In this document: positions 53,367 to 63,961 of the stretch, one piece after another
Layout: each line of letters starts with the position of its first letter
Position numbering within the stretch: position 1 is the stretch's first letter
From: a bacterium
GTDB lineage: Bacteria; Zhuqueibacterota; QNDG01; JAFGCO01
DNA length: 64,000 bases
Direction: 5' to 3'
NCBI GenBank assembly: GCA_016930535.1
Contig: JAFGGN010000096.1
Span: forward strand, 19,085-83,084
Program-made: the position numbers and the translations under genes
Notes under the pieces: model-generated
What the model was told of the DNA's origin: nothing
The model's input: only the letters and a program-made list of their open reading frames with translations
The model's database searches: none

Positions 53367-55529
53367 ATGCACCCTACTGAAGTCAGAAAATATCTAGCGA
53401 TGGCGATTATGGCTTCACTGCTTTTCACGCTGCGTCTTTACGCGCATGATGCGGAGAATGTGGAGCTGATCGGGCGATGGGCGAACGGGCCCTGTTATAC
53501 GGCATATGTGGTCGGAGACATCGTGTATTTCGGCAATGGCGCGTATCTGGAGATTGTGGATTTTTCGGATCCTGTCCATCCGTTTGAGCTGGGAAGAGAG
53601 ATCCTTCCGGGTCATATCCAGGAGGTGGCCGTGTCCGGAGATTATGCTTATGTAGCCAATGGCCTCGACGGTCTGCGTGTGATTGATGTTCACGATCCTG
53701 CTGCTCCTACCGAAGTCGGCTTCCTGCACACCGGAAATCATGTGAGAGGCGTCACCGTATCCGGCCGGTATGCTTATCTTGCCAATGACAACAGCGGTCT
53801 GTTTATTGCCGACATTTCGGATCCGTCATCCCCGGTTGAAAAGGGAGTGTTTGATACAAAAACAGACGTTTTGCGTGTTGCCGTATCGGGGAATTTTGCG
53901 TTTCTGGCCAATTCTTCGGAAGGGCTTCGCGTGCTTGACATCACGGATCCTTCTTCTCCGGTGGAGTGCGGATTGTCGGACACGGATGGCTGGGTGAATG
54001 ACATTGCCCTGTCCGGAAGCACTGCTTTTCTGGCAGACGGCAAAGGCGGCCTTCGCATTTTGGATATATCCAATCCCGGTTTTCCGGTCGAGACCGGATA
54101 TTTTATAGGCGGCAAACAGGCACACGGCGTTTTCATATCCGGAAATGAAGCATATGTCGCTGACGGATTTGACGGTCTTCGTATGATCGATGTCAATCAT
54201 CCTGAATCTCCTGTGCAGACTGGCATGTTCGATACGAACGGCAGCGCCTGCGATGTAATGGTTGCAGGTCCGTATGCGTATGTGGCCGATGAGTTTGAAG
54301 GTGTCCGTGTCATCGATATTTCGGATACCGCCTCTCCCGTTGAAGCCGGCTTTTATCGTGCCGGAGACCAGGCACTGGATGTGGCAGTCTGCAACGAGAT
54401 GCTGTATATCGCGAATCGATACAACGGTATTCGGCTGATCGACGTGACCCATCCCTCAGAACCAATTGAAACGGGTTCCTGGGACACTGAAGTACCTGCC
54501 AGAGGCGTTGCGTTATTCGGTCAATATGCCTGTATCGCCAATGACTGGAGAGGTCTTTGTGTGATCGATGTGTCCGATCCCTGTCAGCCGCTTGAAACAG
54601 GATTTTTCAATACAGATGACCAGGCGCAGGCAGTCGCCATATCCGGTCAGTATGCCTATGTGGCGGATGGTGACAGCGGACTCCGGGTGATTGACATCAC
54701 CGATCCGGCGCTTCCTGTGGAAGCGGGATTTTTTAATACCCGGAGTGAGGCAGTGGGTGTTGCCGTGTCCGGTTCCTGTGCTTATGTGGCCGACAAATCG
54801 GAAGGCCTTCGCATTATCGATATTTCGGATCCCACAGCGCTTGTTGAAATTGCATTTTTACCAGCGGAAGACAGTATCTATGATGTGGCTGTATCCGGAA
54901 ATTATGCGTACATGTCAGATCATACTGAATGGTTCCGTGTGATTGATATCTCGGATCCTGCATCACCGGCTGAAACCGGCTTTATTGATCTGGACAGCGG
55001 TGAAGAGATACGGGGTGTTGCCGTACATGATGATTATGCCTATCTGGCAAATGGAATGGCCGGGCTTCGTGTGATCGATATTTCCGACCCAACCGAACCT
55101 CGGGAGGCTGGTTTTTATAATACCGGAGACCAGGCGCTTCAGGTCTTTGCTGATGGCCCGTATATTTATGTGGCTGACGAAGAAGACGGTGTTTATATTC
55201 TCCGGAACATGCTGATGACTTCGACAGACAACAGGCAGTCTGCTCTTCCTGAAACCTGTATCCTGCATCCCAGCTATCCCAATCCATTCAATCCGTCCAC
55301 GACAATCCATTACGATCTTTCCCGGTCGTCTCAGATCCATGTCGCTGTTTTCAATCTGCATGGGCAACAGGTCAAGGTACTGAAGAATGGTCTGCAGCCG
55401 GCCGGATCGCATGCGGTCCGGTGGGACGGAACGGATTCGCGGGGCAGGGCCGTGTCCGGCGGGATCTATATCTGTCGAATACAGGCTGGTGAATGGCAGC
55501 AAACCGTCAAGATGATGCTAATAAAGTAG
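53367..55529 (+). CDS. Secreted LVIVD beta-propeller protein with sorting domain, copy 2
   Basis: 720 residues, closest in layout to copy 1: signal peptide, ENVELIGRWANGPC opening, thirteen LVIVD motifs (LEIVDFSDP to LRVIDISDPTEP) plus a degenerate last one (VYILRNMLMTS), then the sorting domain (PNPFNPSTTIHYDL...GGIYICRIQ). The repeats in copies 1 and 2 use -SDP- or -TDP- at the turn, whereas copy 3 mostly uses -STP- or -SVP-. Ribosome site AAAAGGAGATCATACA. It begins 55 nt after copy 1. Confidence 0.88.
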   Translation: MHPTEVRKYLAMAIMASLLFTLRLYAHDAENVELIGRWANGPCYTAYVVGDIVYFGNGAYLEIVDFSDPVHPFELGREILPGHIQEVAVSGDYAYVANGLDGLRVIDVHDPAAPTEVGFLHTGNHVRGVTVSGRYAYLANDNSGLFIADISDPSSPVEKGVFDTKTDVLRVAVSGNFAFLANSSEGLRVLDITDPSSPVECGLSDTDGWVNDIALSGSTAFLADGKGGLRILDISNPGFPVETGYFIGGKQAHGVFISGNEAYVADGFDGLRMIDVNHPESPVQTGMFDTNGSACDVMVAGPYAYVADEFEGVRVIDISDTASPVEAGFYRAGDQALDVAVCNEMLYIANRYNGIRLIDVTHPSEPIETGSWDTEVPARGVALFGQYACIANDWRGLCVIDVSDPCQPLETGFFNTDDQAQAVAISGQYAYVADGDSGLRVIDITDPALPVEAGFFNTRSEAVGVAVSGSCAYVADKSEGLRIIDISDPTALVEIAFLPAEDSIYDVAVSGNYAYMSDHTEWFRVIDISDPASPAETGFIDLDSGEEIRGVAVHDDYAYLANGMAGLRVIDISDPTEPREAGFYNTGDQALQVFADGPYIYVADEEDGVYILRNMLMTSTDNRQSALPETCILHPSYPNPFNPSTTIHYDLSRSSQIHVAVFNLHGQQVKVLKNGLQPAGSHAVRWDGTDSRGRAVSGGIYICRIQAGEWQQTVKMMLIK

Positions 55530-55636
55530 GGTAATATTGTATACGGGAATTCGATAATCGGGTAAAATGGCAATTTTGGAACAGTAAGATTTTTATCAGA
55601 TACCAGACACAACTAAAATTAAGAAAGAAGTATAAA

Positions 55637-57790
55637 ATGAAATCATTTATAACATTGACAAAAGCGGCACTGCCTGTCTTGTTCATGGCTGTTGTTTGCC
55701 TTTCGCAAACCTGGGAATCAGAAAATGTGGAGCTGATCGGCCGCTGGCCTTACGGCCCGTGTTATGCCTCGTTTGTTGCTGGCAGTTATGCCTATATCGG
55801 CAATGGGAGTGCCATGCAGGTCCTTGACATATCAAATCCCGCTTCTCCGGTTAAACTGGGTGAAGTTATACTGCCCTCAGTGGTTGAGAATATTTATATT
55901 TCCGGTCAAATTGCCTATGTAGCCGATAATAGGGCGGGTTTGAGAATCATTGATGTGACAATCCCATCAGAACCTGCTGAAGTGGGATTTATTTCTCAGG
56001 GAGGAAGGGCATTGGGTGTGACCGTCCGGGATCAGTATGCATATCTGGCTGACGGAGAAAATGGATTGTGCATTATCGATGTGTCCACGCCATCTGCCCC
56101 GGTGGAAATAAGCCATATAGATATGGCGGGTACTGTTTATAATGTCGAAGTGAAAGATGACATTGCTTATGTGGCCGACGGCAGTAATGGTTTGCATATC
56201 ATGAATGTCAGTGTGCCCTCATCGGTGACTGAAATCGCTACCTTTGATACGGAAGGGACCGCAGGAGACATCTTTTTAATGGACAATTTTGCCTATATCG
56301 CAGACTGGTCCGGAGGATTGCGCATACTAGATGTCAGCACGCCAGAGTCTCCCGTTGAAGTTGGTTTCTTTGATACCGGCGGTCGGACAAGAAGAGTCCA
56401 CGTTCAGGCTCAGTATGCTTATGTGGCGGATTCATGGGACGGATTGCGTATCATCGATATCAGCGCACCGGCATCACCAGTCGAAGTCGCCTTTTTCCTG
56501 GAAGACCTGTATGCCTGGAATCTTTGTTTCTCGAATAGCTGTGTTTACATGGCGGGTGGTGAAAATGGTATTCGTATAATTGATGTCAGCACACCCTCCT
56601 CACCTGTGGAAACCGGGTATTATCTGACCAGAGGCAGAGCTTATGATATTGATATGGCCAACGGGTTTGTTTATATCGCCGATAGCGGGGGAGGATTATG
56701 TATTCTTGATGTGACCACTCCGTCTTCCCCGAAAGAAGTGGGATTTATCAGGACGGGCAGTGAGGCAAGGGCTGTGGAGGTTGTTGGCGATTATGTTTAT
56801 ATCGCAAGTCTCAGTACAGGGCTGCATGTCTTTAATGTAAGTGATCCATCCTCACCGGAGGAAGTTGCTTTTTTTGAGAACAATGGGAGTGCATACGGCC
56901 TCGATGTTCAGGATCAATATGCGTACCTGACGGACGGATCGGACGGTTTAAGAATTATTGATATCAGTACACCCTCCATGCCTGTAGAAGTGGGTTTTTA
57001 TGATACGGAAGGAACGACCAGAAGTGTGCATGTCCGGGAAAATTATGCGTATGTTGCGGACCGGGATTCCGGTTTGGTCATTATCGATGTCAGCGTTCCT
57101 TCTTCGCCTGTTCGAGTTGGAATGCTGGATCCCGGGAGCTATGCATGGAGTATTGATGTGGTCGATCATTATGCATATGTCGCATATGGAACCAGCGGAT
57201 TGATCATTATTGATATCAGTACGCCTTCAGCGCCATTAGAAACCGGAGATATTAATCTTAAAAGCAATGCCAATGGTGTCTGTGTCCGGGGTCAGTATGC
57301 TTATGTCGCGAGCGGGGAAAATGGATTGCGCGTCATTGACGTCAGTGTGCCTTCAGCACCGGTTGAAGCCGGATTTTTCAATACATTGAATAATGCCAAT
57401 GGTGTTTTTGAGAAGAACGGCTACATATATTTGGCGGGTGGCGATGATGGCATTTATATTTTTATTAACACATTACTGACTTCCGTATCTCAGAATACTG
57501 TGAAAATCCCGGGCCATTACACACTGCACTCCAACTTTCCCAATCCCTTCAATCCCTGTACAAACATCCGCTATGACCTGTCTAAGGCCTCTCAGGTCAA
57601 GGTCACGGTTTTCAACATGCAGGGGCAGCAAGTCAAGGTTCTGGAAAATGCTACGCAGCCGGCCGGATCGTATACCGTCCGGTGGGACGGGACGGATATG
57701 CAGGGCAGATCCGTGTCCGGAGGTATTTATGTCTGCCGGCTCCGGGCCGGGGAATGGCAGGAGGCCATCAAGATGATTCTGGTGAAATGA
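55637..57790 (+). CDS. Secreted LVIVD beta-propeller protein with sorting domain, copy 3
   Basis: 717 residues. Same architecture: signal peptide, ENVELIGRWPYGPC opening, thirteen LVIVD motifs (MQVLDISNP to LRVIDVSVPSAP) and a degenerate fourteenth (IYIFINTLLTS), sorting domain (PNPFNPCTNIRYDL...GGIYVCRLR). The ribosome site (AAGAAG) is weak. The DNA of this gene is more AT-rich and less biased in codon use than copies 1 and 2, so it may have a different history. It lies 107 nt after copy 2. Confidence 0.87.
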   Translation: MKSFITLTKAALPVLFMAVVCLSQTWESENVELIGRWPYGPCYASFVAGSYAYIGNGSAMQVLDISNPASPVKLGEVILPSVVENIYISGQIAYVADNRAGLRIIDVTIPSEPAEVGFISQGGRALGVTVRDQYAYLADGENGLCIIDVSTPSAPVEISHIDMAGTVYNVEVKDDIAYVADGSNGLHIMNVSVPSSVTEIATFDTEGTAGDIFLMDNFAYIADWSGGLRILDVSTPESPVEVGFFDTGGRTRRVHVQAQYAYVADSWDGLRIIDISAPASPVEVAFFLEDLYAWNLCFSNSCVYMAGGENGIRIIDVSTPSSPVETGYYLTRGRAYDIDMANGFVYIADSGGGLCILDVTTPSSPKEVGFIRTGSEARAVEVVGDYVYIASLSTGLHVFNVSDPSSPEEVAFFENNGSAYGLDVQDQYAYLTDGSDGLRIIDISTPSMPVEVGFYDTEGTTRSVHVRENYAYVADRDSGLVIIDVSVPSSPVRVGMLDPGSYAWSIDVVDHYAYVAYGTSGLIIIDISTPSAPLETGDINLKSNANGVCVRGQYAYVASGENGLRVIDVSVPSAPVEAGFFNTLNNANGVFEKNGYIYLAGGDDGIYIFINTLLTSVSQNTVKIPGHYTLHSNFPNPFNPCTNIRYDLSKASQVKVTVFNMQGQQVKVLENATQPAGSYTVRWDGTDMQGRSVSGGIYVCRLRAGEWQEAIKMILVK

Positions 57791-57931
57791 AGGTATAGGG
57801 TATAGGGATATGGCCCTTCAGCCCTGATTTTGATGGCAACTTGGTAATTGGGCAATCGGATGAGTCGATGGGACTGTATGGACAGGGACTGATGCCTTTT
57901 TACCGCTATCTCTGTTCAGTTAAGGAGGAAA

Positions 57932-60900
57932 ATGATGACAGTGTTTAAAAGAGTTTTGGTGCCCGGTATCCTCATGGCAGTCCTTTTCGGAATTTGCCGG
58001 GCTTCTTCGGTTGAACCTCAAAATTTCGATGCACGAATAGAAACGGATCTGAAACCTGAACCTGAGCACATCATCATGAAAGACGGCAAATGGCCGGTAG
58101 GCGTTATCAGAACACCGGACTGGAGACTGGTTCAGTACACGGAAGAAGAAGTGATTTTTAAGCCGAAGGGTGAGGACGAACTGAGAAATTTTATTCGAAC
58201 ATATGAGGGGACCGTTATTCACGATGGCATGATTCAGCCTGTTCCGGCACAATTTAAAACCGTACCGAGAAAAATACCGGAAAAAACCGGGTATTACCGT
58301 ATCCGGATCAATACACAAAAGATCAGTACAGACCATATGAAGGACCATGCGAATCAGTTGAATATTGGCGGTACCTATTTTTTTTCCTCTGAAAAAATGG
58401 TTCGGCTCTTTGCATTGATTCTCGAGGCTCGTGTGTCCGGAAATGACCGGATCTCGATGAACCAGGTTCTCGATTCTTTTTGCGTCATGAGGGCATCACA
58501 GGAGCATCCCCGGCCCTCGGAGAATCCCCCTGATCCGGATCTCTATAACGACGGGTATGAAAATGCGTTTGACTGGACCGGTTTCAACGACCCTGACATC
58601 CGGGTAACCGAGGCCTGGCGCCTGCTGGAATGGTTCGGGCTGGATGAGGATATCGTTCCGCTCTGTGTGATTGACCGCGGATTCGAATTGAATGCCGATT
58701 TTCCCGCAGCCCGGGATCATGCGTACGATTTTGTGGAAGAAGATCAGGATGTCGATGCAAATGAGGCGAATTATCACGGCACGATGACATTAAGCATGGC
58801 CTGTGCAAAACTGGACAACCGTTTCGGCGCAGCGGGAACCGGAGCGCCAGTGGCACTTCCCATGCCGTTCAGGTATGACGGCACTGTCGCGCAGGGTGCG
58901 CATGCAATTTGCACGGCCGTGGCCTGGGGCGCGGAAATCATCAATTGCAGCTGGGGACATTACTGTTCCATTTGGGATGAATCATCCGATGAAGTGGGAA
59001 ATATGGCGGATGCGATTGAACTGGCACACGATCAAAATGTGATTGTGGTTGCAGCAGCGGGGAATGACGGGCTGGATATCGGCGATTCAGATATTACTGT
59101 TTTGCCCGCGGAATCGGGCGCATTCAATTCACGCCCTCTGGTGGTTGGCGGAATCGATCTGGTATCAAAGGAACATACTTTTACAGAGATGGATGGCTCC
59201 ACCTGGTCGTCCAATTATGGCAGCCCCGTAAATATCTGGGCGCCCGGCGGTCCCGGTTACCGGATTGAAACAACGCCCACGCCGGATTCCGGAGGTCAGA
59301 TGTCGCATCCTGCAGGCACCAGTATCGCGGCCCCCTATATCAGCGGAGTGGTGGCAATGATCCGTGCCCTGATACCGGGGATCTCCATTGACGAAGTCCG
59401 TGAAATCCTCCGATCCAATGCCAATAGAAGTCCCGATCCCCTTATGACAACCGGATTTGTCAACGCAGAGGAGACGCTGTCTGAGATTGCCTCACGGGAC
59501 GATGTGATCCGGCCTACAGAAGATGTATACGAGCCGAATAATTTTGCGAGAGCCGCAAATTTTGAACCGGGTGCCGAGCTTCTCTGCGCGAACCATTATG
59601 CCTCTGATTCCCAGGATGACACAGAAGACGCCTACCGGTTCTATGTGGACGATTTTCGGGATGTGTCCATCAATGAAGGCCTGTTTGTCTTCGGAAGGCA
59701 TGCCACAGAAATCCGCGGATTCTATCAGGAGCCGGTCACGCCTCCTTTTGAAAGCACTTTGAGACCCGGAACGTATTATGTCCACTCTCTGATAACTGCC
59801 GCATCGCCCCGTGTCTGTTTTTACAGTATACAACTCACGCAGGGCGATCCCGTGGAGATTGACCTTGACCGTTTCGAAAACAACAATTCCCTCGGGACCG
59901 CCGCGGAAATCGAGTATCCGGACGACAGACTCAATGCATCCTGGACCATCGAAGATGTCAATTTCCATGTGCACGACGATCCCGACTTTTTTGAAGTGTC
60001 CGTGCCTGACTGGTCCGTCAATCCCGTCGGGTCGCGCTCGGACCGGCTTACCATTTGGGTCGAGCCGAATGAAAATGGATTCAATTCGACTTTTCATATC
60101 AGCACCTATGACGAATCCGGTCGTCTGGGACTGAGTGTCGGCAGGCCGGCAGTCATCGAAAACTTTCGGGCGGCTTTTCCCGGGGGTAGAATGCGTTTTT
60201 CCATCGAAGACTGGCAGGGCAACCGCAATTTTTACCGGATTATTCTGAGCTATCAGCAGTTTATCGTCGGCAACAGCCCGGATCCGGGCAGTGTGGCTTT
60301 CTTCGAAATACCGGAATGGATTCAGGCAGAACGCGATATTTTTCTGATCACGCCGCCTCCCAAAATGGTAGATGCATTGATGATTACGGATTTTTCATTT
60401 CCCGCCAATAACCTGATCATGAAAAAATACCTGTCAGGCCACCACGATGTAAAAATCCCCGGCGAACACATGGTCATCAAATGGACCGATGAAAAACGGC
60501 CATTTGATATGATGTTTGCTTATTACGGCAAACCGGATGATTTCAACTATTCACTTCTCGATTTCAAGGGGAATAGCATCGCGATTGCGAAAACCGAAGC
60601 AGTCAAGCCGATCGCGGAGAATGGTTCGGACCGGGTCGTTAAACGAATGGATTTGGGATATCTGAAACGGGGTCTTTATGGAGTCCGGATCGATGGCCCG
60701 GATTATCCGGCCTTTTACCAGGTTTCATTCATTTCACATGATAAAATCGGCAAGGTGGAAGGCGATCAATCCGGCTGTGCAGCAGAGGAAAGGCGATCTT
60801 GTGAAATCCCGTGTCATTTTTTTCTTTATCAGGCCTATCCCAATCCGTTCAATCCGTCTACGGAGATCCGTTATAAACTGCCCGAAGCGTCCCGGGTAAC

Positions 60901-61090
60901 AGTTGCCGTTTTTAACCTGGCGGGTCAGCGGATCCATGTTCTGAAAAACGGCCTTGAGCCCGCCGGCTCCCATTCGGTCCGGTGGGACGGCACGGACGAT
61001 TCGGGGCGGGCAGTTGCAGGCGGGATCTATGTGTGCCGGATCCGTGCGGGGGAATGGCAGCAGGCAATCAAGATGATGATGGTCAGGTGA
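57932..61090 (+). CDS. Secreted S8 subtilisin-like protease with sorting domain
   Basis: 1052 residues. Signal peptide, a propeptide-like N-terminal region (about 30-200), an S8 catalytic domain with intact triad Asp248 (CVIDRG), His282 (NYHGTM) and Ser464 (GTSIAAPYISG), and the oxyanion Asn378 (AAGND). Two or three pre-peptidase beta-sandwich domains (about 520-800; VYEPNNFARAAN, DRFENNNSLGTA) follow, then a FlgD-Ig-like sorting domain (PNPFNPSTEIRYKL...GGIYVCRIR). It is predicted to act at the surface or outside the cell. Ribosome site AAGGAGGAAA precedes ATG 57932 (ATG 57935 also possible). It sits between LVIVD copies 3 and 4. Confidence 0.93.
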   Translation: MMTVFKRVLVPGILMAVLFGICRASSVEPQNFDARIETDLKPEPEHIIMKDGKWPVGVIRTPDWRLVQYTEEEVIFKPKGEDELRNFIRTYEGTVIHDGMIQPVPAQFKTVPRKIPEKTGYYRIRINTQKISTDHMKDHANQLNIGGTYFFSSEKMVRLFALILEARVSGNDRISMNQVLDSFCVMRASQEHPRPSENPPDPDLYNDGYENAFDWTGFNDPDIRVTEAWRLLEWFGLDEDIVPLCVIDRGFELNADFPAARDHAYDFVEEDQDVDANEANYHGTMTLSMACAKLDNRFGAAGTGAPVALPMPFRYDGTVAQGAHAICTAVAWGAEIINCSWGHYCSIWDESSDEVGNMADAIELAHDQNVIVVAAAGNDGLDIGDSDITVLPAESGAFNSRPLVVGGIDLVSKEHTFTEMDGSTWSSNYGSPVNIWAPGGPGYRIETTPTPDSGGQMSHPAGTSIAAPYISGVVAMIRALIPGISIDEVREILRSNANRSPDPLMTTGFVNAEETLSEIASRDDVIRPTEDVYEPNNFARAANFEPGAELLCANHYASDSQDDTEDAYRFYVDDFRDVSINEGLFVFGRHATEIRGFYQEPVTPPFESTLRPGTYYVHSLITAASPRVCFYSIQLTQGDPVEIDLDRFENNNSLGTAAEIEYPDDRLNASWTIEDVNFHVHDDPDFFEVSVPDWSVNPVGSRSDRLTIWVEPNENGFNSTFHISTYDESGRLGLSVGRPAVIENFRAAFPGGRMRFSIEDWQGNRNFYRIILSYQQFIVGNSPDPGSVAFFEIPEWIQAERDIFLITPPPKMVDALMITDFSFPANNLIMKKYLSGHHDVKIPGEHMVIKWTDEKRPFDMMFAYYGKPDDFNYSLLDFKGNSIAIAKTEAVKPIAENGSDRVVKRMDLGYLKRGLYGVRIDGPDYPAFYQVSFISHDKIGKVEGDQSGCAAEERRSCEIPCHFFLYQAYPNPFNPSTEIRYKLPEASRVTVAVFNLAGQRIHVLKNGLEPAGSHSVRWDGTDDSGRAVAGGIYVCRIRAGEWQQAIKMMMVR

Positions 61091-61157
61091 AGCAAGAATA
61101 AAGAACAAAGATAAAAGAACAATAAAAAATGCACTGCTTTAGGAAAGGAAGATCCGC

Positions 61158-63947
61158 ATGAGAAAAACACTTTTTTTAATTGGCATCATTCTGCCTTTGT
61201 TTATCTCCGCGCAGCGCATGATGAACTGCAGTCAGACAGGTGTCCTGCCGTACGGGCCGTGTTATGCCGCGGACGTCAGTGGCGATTATGCGTATATCGG
61301 AAACGGCCGGGTTTTTCAGGTTATTGATATCAGTAATCTGAATTTCCCGGCGCTGACCGGTGAGCTGATCACGGAATCGAGCATTCATGATATCGTGGTT
61401 TCGGGCGATTATGCCTATGTGGCGAATCGCATAGGGGGATTGCGCATCATCGATATTCGAAATCCCGCCGAACCGGTTGAAACCGGATTTCTGGATTTCG
61501 GCGTGGATGTGTTTGAACTTTTTCTGGGAAATCAGTATATCTATATGGCGGATCATGCGAACGGCATGTATATCGCCGATGTGCACAATCCGGCAGCTCC
61601 CATGCTGGCCGGCCTGATTCACTCGGATGATTATACGAATGATGTGTTCGTTGATGACAATATTGCCTATATCGTTTACAAGAACGAGGGGCTCAAGATT
61701 TACAATGTGCAGCAGCCCGCATCCCCGATATCCGTAGGATCATTAAAAGTGAAGAACCAGGCCTTTTTATCCATCCAGGTGAAGGACGGCCTGGCCTATA
61801 TCGCCGGCTTCGACAGCCTGCACATTCTGGATGTCAGCGTACCCTCTGCGCCCGTGCAGGCCGGCGCTGTCTCTGTGAACATCATGTCCGAAGAAATCGT
61901 CGTCAGGGGGGATTACGCGTATGTTTCCGGCACCAGCGGACTTGCGGTCCTTGATATCCGCGATCCGTCCTCTCCCGGGCACACGGGTTTTTTCGCCACG
62001 GGCGTGTGGTGTTATGATGTGGTTCTGAAAGAAAACTTCGCTTTTCTGGCATGTGCATGCATGGGCCTGCGGTTTGTTTATGTCGGCACACCGTCATTGC
62101 TGACAGAAGTCGGGCATTATTCGGCACAGGGTGTCGCGGTCGATCTGGTTGTCAGGGGTCAATACGCATATTGTGCGGACATTGCCGGATTCCGGATTTT
62201 GGATTTAAATACGCCCTCTTCACCACGGGAGGCGGCTTTTGTGAACACGAAAGTGGCGGCATTCGATGTCGATGTGCAGGGCTTGTATGCATACGTGGCC
62301 GGCGGCAAGGCCGGATTCCGGATTTATAATATAAGCAAACCGGATTCACCCGTAGAAGCGGGTTTCTGGAATCAGGACAGCTATATAACAAGTGTGGATG
62401 TGAGCGGCGGTTATGCTTACGTATCCGACGGTCTGGAAGGATTGCGGATATTTGATATCCGTGATCCGGCTTCTCCGCTGGAGATTGCCGAATATAATCC
62501 GGGTTTGGTGATCAATGATCTTCAGTATGCCGACGGGTACGGGTATCTGGCTGTGGCATGTGAAACGAGCGGCCTGCACATATTCGACATGCAGAATCCC
62601 GCGCTGCCTGAAGAAATCGGTGTTCTGGATAACGGAAACAGGACCTATGGTGTGTATTGCGCCGCCGGTTATGTATATCTGGCGGAGGATGCGGGACTGC
62701 GCATTGTCAATGTTTCCGATCCGTCTGCACCCCTGGAGATCAGTTTTTATCACACGAGCGAACGCATCGATCGTGTCCGTTTCGATTATCCCTACGCCTA
62801 TATCACGGCAGGAGAACAGGGCCTGCGCATTCTCGATGTCCGCAATCCTCAGTCCGTGATCGAGGTCGGGTATTATATGACCGGAAACCGTGCCATGGGT
62901 TTGTTCATCCGTGATCATACGGTTTATTTTTCGGAAAACAATACAGGATTCTACATATTACAGAACGACCTGCTTGACGGTGTGTTCCGGAATCATGTAC
63001 TGAGCCTGGACGGGGACGGGGACTATCTGTCCCTGCCGGAGCTGCCTCAGCTGTTCTCCGGTTTTACCGTCAGTTTCAGGCTCGCTCCTTCAGAAACATG
63101 GGACGCATCCCGGTCCGGGAATCAGATCCTGTATGAAGCGGAAGGATCGCAGGCCTATGTCTGTGTTCAGCTGAATGAGGACGGCCGGCTGTCGTTTCAG
63201 ACATCGGTCGGCGGTTCGGATGCCTGTTATTCCACCGCGGATTCCTGGGCCGGAAACCAGTGGATTCATGTGGCCGCCATGTATTCGTCTGAAACACGGC
63301 GGGCGGAATTGTTCATTAACGGCATATTGAACGACATCAGGGAGGGTGTGGAAAACCGGCGGCTGAAGACACAACATTGGCACAGGCTGGGTGCGGCAGG
63401 ACCGGATAACAGCCGCTGTTTCGATGGACGGCTGGACGATGTCGGCATATGGAACCGGGCATGCACCGTGTCAGAAATTCAATCGGCAATGAATTCGGAC
63501 CTGACGGGTATGGAGCCTGGATTGTTCTGTCTCTGGACTTTTGACAGCGGCACACCCAGAGACGAGACTGTCAACGGACATCATGGAACGCTCATGGGAG
63601 ATGCGGTTATCGTGCCCGCGGATAATTTTTCAGGCATGGCATTTCGCGAAACGGCATCATGTACTCCGCTCAATTTCAGACTGTATCCCAACCGGCCCAA
63701 TCCGTTCAATCCTGCGACAGAGATCCGCTACGATCTGCCCCGGACATCCCATGTGGAAACCGCTGTTTTCAACATCCGGAGCCAGCGGATCAAAACGCTC
63801 GAAAACGTACTGCAGTCCGCCGGCTCCCATTCGGTCCGCTGGGACGGCACGGATGATTCGGGACGAACCGTTGCAGGCGGGATCTATGTGTGCCGGATCC
63901 GTGCCGGGGAACAGCAGCAGGCAATCAAGATGATCATGGTCAGGTGA
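61158..63947 (+). CDS. Secreted LVIVD propeller protein with LamG domain and sorting domain, copy 4
   Basis: 929 residues. Signal peptide, thirteen LVIVD motifs (FQVIDISNL to LRILDVRNPQSV) and a degenerate fourteenth (FYILQNDLLDG), then a LamG/concanavalin-A-like domain (about 610-835: LSLDGDGDYLSLPELPQ, FSGFTVSFRL, WIHVAAMYSSETRRAELFINGIL, DVGIWNRACTVSEIQSAM), then a sorting domain (PNPFNPATEIRYDL...GGIYVCRIR). The LamG domain is missing in copies 1-3, so this copy has gained a likely carbohydrate- or protein-binding module. The final 150 bp and the 3' flank are close to those of the subtilase gene upstream. Confidence 0.9.
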   Translation: MRKTLFLIGIILPLFISAQRMMNCSQTGVLPYGPCYAADVSGDYAYIGNGRVFQVIDISNLNFPALTGELITESSIHDIVVSGDYAYVANRIGGLRIIDIRNPAEPVETGFLDFGVDVFELFLGNQYIYMADHANGMYIADVHNPAAPMLAGLIHSDDYTNDVFVDDNIAYIVYKNEGLKIYNVQQPASPISVGSLKVKNQAFLSIQVKDGLAYIAGFDSLHILDVSVPSAPVQAGAVSVNIMSEEIVVRGDYAYVSGTSGLAVLDIRDPSSPGHTGFFATGVWCYDVVLKENFAFLACACMGLRFVYVGTPSLLTEVGHYSAQGVAVDLVVRGQYAYCADIAGFRILDLNTPSSPREAAFVNTKVAAFDVDVQGLYAYVAGGKAGFRIYNISKPDSPVEAGFWNQDSYITSVDVSGGYAYVSDGLEGLRIFDIRDPASPLEIAEYNPGLVINDLQYADGYGYLAVACETSGLHIFDMQNPALPEEIGVLDNGNRTYGVYCAAGYVYLAEDAGLRIVNVSDPSAPLEISFYHTSERIDRVRFDYPYAYITAGEQGLRILDVRNPQSVIEVGYYMTGNRAMGLFIRDHTVYFSENNTGFYILQNDLLDGVFRNHVLSLDGDGDYLSLPELPQLFSGFTVSFRLAPSETWDASRSGNQILYEAEGSQAYVCVQLNEDGRLSFQTSVGGSDACYSTADSWAGNQWIHVAAMYSSETRRAELFINGILNDIREGVENRRLKTQHWHRLGAAGPDNSRCFDGRLDDVGIWNRACTVSEIQSAMNSDLTGMEPGLFCLWTFDSGTPRDETVNGHHGTLMGDAVIVPADNFSGMAFRETASCTPLNFRLYPNRPNPFNPATEIRYDLPRTSHVETAVFNIRSQRIKTLENVLQSAGSHSVRWDGTDDSGRTVAGGIYVCRIRAGEQQQAIKMIMVR

Positions 63948-63961
63948 AGCAGGAATAAAGC

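Noticed and set aside
51158..57790. CRISPR-like periodic DNA repeats
   Set aside because: The ~126-bp periodicity is the coding of 42-residue LVIVD repeats in open frame; repeats are diverged and there are no spacers.
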